A stretch of DNA of 64,000 nt from Sorex araneus (Eukaryota; Chordata; Mammalia; Eulipotyphla; Soricidae): the NCBI RefSeq assembly GCF_027595985.1, contig NC_073306.1, positions 97,314,926-97,378,925 of the forward strand, written 5' to 3'. Below the pieces are notes generated by a model that was given only the letters and a program-made list of their open reading frames with translations, was not told the origin of the DNA and ran no database searches. Positions 61,154-64,000 of this stretch are shown here, one piece after another; positions within the stretch are counted from its first letter, which is position 1, and the number at the start of each line of letters is the position of its first letter. Position numbers and translations under genes: made by a program.

Positions 61154-61340
61154 AGGGGGCTGGGGAGCTTTCCACACAGGGCTCAAGGAGGCTGGGATGA
61201 CTTGGCCAGTGGACTGGCTGGTTCTGGGGCTTGAACGATGTGGTTCTGCTAGGCCCTGGGATGCTGGGGAACACCAGGACACCCTCAGCATCACCAGCCC
61301 CCATCCTAGTGCTCTGCAGCGGGGGGGGGGGGGGGGGGAA
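61154..61340. repeat. Possible old SINE followed by G-run
   Basis: GGGGGCTGGGGAGC head-like start, then unclear. 61321-61338 is an uninterrupted run of about 18 G. Confidence 0.35.
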
Positions 61341-61930
61341 TTCAGTAACAGGGATCAAGCCTCTGTGACATCTCCCCAGTTCCTGATTAAAATTTTGAAT
61401 TTATATTTTCATTTTTAGAAGTTATGTGTGGGGTTTGCTGTTGATTTTTCAAAGATGGCTTAGTTTCATTCTCTTTCTCAGAGACAGTGTAGTGAAATGT
61501 TTGAAAGTTGGAACTCAGGATTCATACTGCCCGGCTAGACACCTGCTCTACCACAATTATTAACCTCTGACTATGACTTTTCCTTCTAAATGTTAAAAAC
61601 AATGCCTCTAACAGAAGGGAGAATATTACAATAACTAAAAATGTCCCATATTCCGCCTCTGGGTACAAGATGTGCTCTTGAATCCATGCACTGCCAAGAA
61701 AGAATGAAATGTCCATTCTGTTACAGAAATGCAGAGTCTCTGAAAAGTGTAATAAAGGGGCTGTTTTTTAATTTTTAATATAAATCACTGTTTTCTTAGT
61801 ACAGTGAATTTTCTAGAGCAACTGTTATCACCACAGGCAAAGAAGACATTTATTAACCATGAAGAAAAATGTGGAAAGTGGTTACTATGTTTCAGACTGA
61901 ATTTTTTTTTCTTTTAAAAAGATGTATGGG

Positions 61931-62122
61931 GAGGCTGGAGCAATAGCACAGCGGGTAAGGCGTTTACCTTGCACGTGGTTGACCTGGGTTCGATTCCCAG
62001 CACATCCCATATGGTCCCCTGAGCACTGCCAGGAGTAATTCCTGAGTGCAGAGCCAGGAGTAACCCTTGTGCATCACCGGGTGTGACCCAAAAGGCAAAA
62101 AAAAAAAAAAAAAAAAAAAAAA
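61931..62122 (+). mobile_element. SOR SINE, full length
   Basis: GAGGCTGGAGCAATAGCACAG head, GGGTTCGATTCCC box B, body, long A tail. Confidence 0.92.
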
Positions 62123-62490
62123 GGGCTAGGGGCTGGCTGAGTGGCAGAGCACAAGCCTGGGGTCCCTGAAGCTCTCGGCCTGGCCTCTGGCACCAACAGC
62201 AGCTCCTCACACTTCCCTGCCCAAAAAGATATGAACCAGGTTTACTGATTTATGCTATATATGGCTAAGCATATCAATTTTAGAGTCTTGACAGATATAT
62301 TTCCACAGAGGCATTTACTTTATGTCTAATGAAATTGCCATGTAAATTACACATTTGTAACTGTAAAATTTAAGACTAACATAATGCAACTCATACTGAA
62401 TAGAAAATTATAAATTCAGAATTTCTAAAGCAAAATGGCAAAACTGTCACTAATCTTCTAAAATTCTTATAGGCTACTCCATTTCCTATA

Positions 62491-62719
62491 GTAGCACTGT
62501 CATCCCATCGCTCATCGATTTGCAATGTCTCCCTTGTGAGATGTGTTGTTACTGTTTTTGGCATATCGAATACACCATGGGTAGCTTGCCAGGCTCTGCC
62601 TTGCGGGCGGGATACTCTTGGTAGCTTACCAGGCTCTCTGAGAGGGATGAAGGAATTGAACCCGGGTCGGCCGCGTGCAAGGCAAATGCCCTCCCCGCTG
62701 TGCTATTGCTCCAGTCCAC
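62491..62719 (-). mobile_element. Second SINE type (hairpin-bodied)
   Basis: Head in reverse ATTGAACCCGGGTCGGCC...GCTATTGCTCCAGTCC, then body with TTACTGTTTTTGGCATATCG and CATCCCATCGCTCATCGATT. Matches 42791-43034 in reverse; no A tail. Confidence 0.75.
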
Positions 62720-62805
62720 TTTCTATAGCCAAGTAAAATGTTAGGAACTGTCCTGGAAGGGGAAGGAAAATAATGTGATCAATGGCAACTAAACTTTTAA
62801 TTTTT

Positions 62806-62989
62806 ATTTTATTTTATTTTTTTTTGCTTTTTGGGTCACACCCGGCAATGCACAGGGGTCACTCCTGGCTCATGCACTCAGGAATCACCCCTGGCGGTGC
62901 TCAGGGGACCATATGGGATGCTGGGATTCAAACCCGGGTCGGCCACGTGCAAGGCAAACGCCCTACCCGCTGTGCTGTCGCTCCAGCCC
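62806..62989 (-). mobile_element. SOR SINE, full length
   Basis: T/TTTTA tail, CACACCCGGCAATGCACAGG, GTGCTGTCGCTCCAGCCC head; followed by (TA)n. Confidence 0.9.
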
Positions 62990-63006
62990 ATATATATATA
63001 TATATT

Positions 63007-63865
63007 TTTGGTCTCAATCGTAGTTTATTCCAATCTCCTCTCTATACACTCCCGTCTCTCTCTGGGCTTCTTCCTCCCCCATCCTACTTCATTCTCCTTC
63101 TCCTCTGGATCTGCCCTAGAACTCACCTCCAGCCCCCTCATACAGCCACCTTAAATCCCCCCCCCCATCCGGCACCGGGGCTTATGCATAGGTGTGGTTA
63201 CAATCAATAGGGGGTAAAGTTCTATCACTTAGGGGACGCTTTCACTAGGACAGAATCTCTTTCAGCAGGACATCCGCCCAAGAGCGGAATCCCATGGGTG
63301 TGTTTCTCCTCTCTTTGTCCAACTAACATAGAAGTATTCATATTATAAATCATTTTGTATGGACATAGCAAGAGATGAATTAAGCTTATAGAATTGCTCT
63401 CCTGGGGTCACCTCGATTTCAGACTACAGTGCTCAGGCCAGATTAGTCTTTCCTAGCCCTAGCAGGGTTCTAGTCTCGTCATTGCTTTTGGATCATGACA
63501 TGACATGTCCATGACCAAGCTCTTAACAAATAGTTAAGCATTAGGCGCTTTGGCCAGGCCCATCTCGATGCCAGAGTAGCACACAACTCACTGCTTGCCC
63601 TGGGTCCGTCCCATCCCTCGTCGGGACCCTGCTTTTGGGGGTGCTAGGAAGTAAGGGCAGCTGAGGCTTAACTCCAGAAAGCAGATGCCCGGGAGTGAAT
63701 AATATTTGAAGCCAATTAAATCCCATGTTACCAAAGCATATTAATGAATGTCTTTCTTTGTCCATACAAAAAGGATATTGTTTTAAACTATTCAAAAGAC
63801 ATAAGAGAGGAGAAAGACAATATTAACTAACAATACAAGTTCACTGTCCTAGCAAGGTCTGACCT
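63007..63865. repeat. Unassigned block, possibly an interspersed repeat
   Basis: No gene found. It is mixed composition and lies between a SINE with (TA)n and another retroposon 3' end. No terminal repeats, coding frame or RNA gene could be identified. Confidence 0.25.
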
Positions 63866-64000
63866 TTTAATTTTTATTTTTAAAAATTTATTTATTGAAC
63901 CACCAGAAGATATGCAGTTACAAAGCTTTTGATGGTTGGGTTTCAGTCATACAATGTTTCAAAACCCATCCCTCCACCAGTGAACACTTCCTACCAACAA
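63866..64000 (-). mobile_element. Retroposon family 3' end, cut by window edge
   Basis: AACCACCAGAAGATATGCAG, CATACAATGTTTCAAAACCC and CCCTCCACCAGTGAACAC match the shared 3' end in reverse. Confidence 0.6.

Larger units (their letters stand above)
54078..64000 (-). other. RAP1A 5' intron and upstream sequence
   Basis: Everything upstream of the first coding exon in the window lacks a recognisable exon. RAP1A has distant non-coding first exons in mammals, so most of this is probably its intron. SINEs, retroposon copies and simple repeats are listed separately. Blocks 57773-58860, 60750-61150 and 62123-62490 show nothing identifiable. Confidence 0.55.

Overview
The window is vertebrate nuclear DNA from a mammal, almost certainly a shrew (Soricidae, probably Sorex). 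The evidence is split genes with GT-AG introns, a CpG-island promoter and AATAAA signals. A very abundant tRNA-headed SINE (box A and box B present, A-rich tail, about 170 bp) also matches what I know of the shrew SOR family. Species and family names are inference, because no database could be searched.

Two protein genes are present and face each other tail to tail. INKA2 (FAM212B, PAK4 inhibitor) is on the + strand. It has a CpG-island promoter near 13.0-14.0 kb, an 18-codon first coding exon (13396-13449), a 10.3-kb intron, and a large second exon (23735-24568) with a nearby AATAAA at 24886. RAP1A is on the - strand with all six coding exons between 54050 and 40068. They give 184 residues with every G-box and a CLLL prenylation box. 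The stop-codon exon is followed 29 nt later by a strong splice donor, and the main 3' UTR lies about 4 kb further on (36048 down to about 35070). This INKA2/RAP1A neighbourhood is the one known from human 1p13.2.

Layout: 1-12.2 kb is intergenic DNA upstream of INKA2 and contains only repeats and a few promoter-like motifs. 12.2-24.9 kb is INKA2. 24.9-31.1 kb is intergenic with old repeats. 31.1-36.0 kb is RAP1A 3' UTR and possible distal 3' UTR. 36.0-54.1 kb is RAP1A introns and exons. 54.1-64 kb is the 5' non-coding part of RAP1A (intron and upstream sequence), with no recognised exon.

The rest is retroposon history. There are about 65 SOR-type SINEs, from nearly pristine copies with perfect target-site duplications to barely recognisable fossils. 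Two copies belong to a second SINE type with the same tRNA-like head but a hairpin-rich body. A further family of retroposons shares an AATAAA-terminated 3' end but carries different 5' bodies. I found no operon, CRISPR array, phage, viral gene or convincing new biological system. The most interesting signals are the RAP1A 3' UTR intron, a nested insertion with three copies of one target-site duplication and an apparent 3' transduction, template-switch-like hairpins, and the modular retroposon family.
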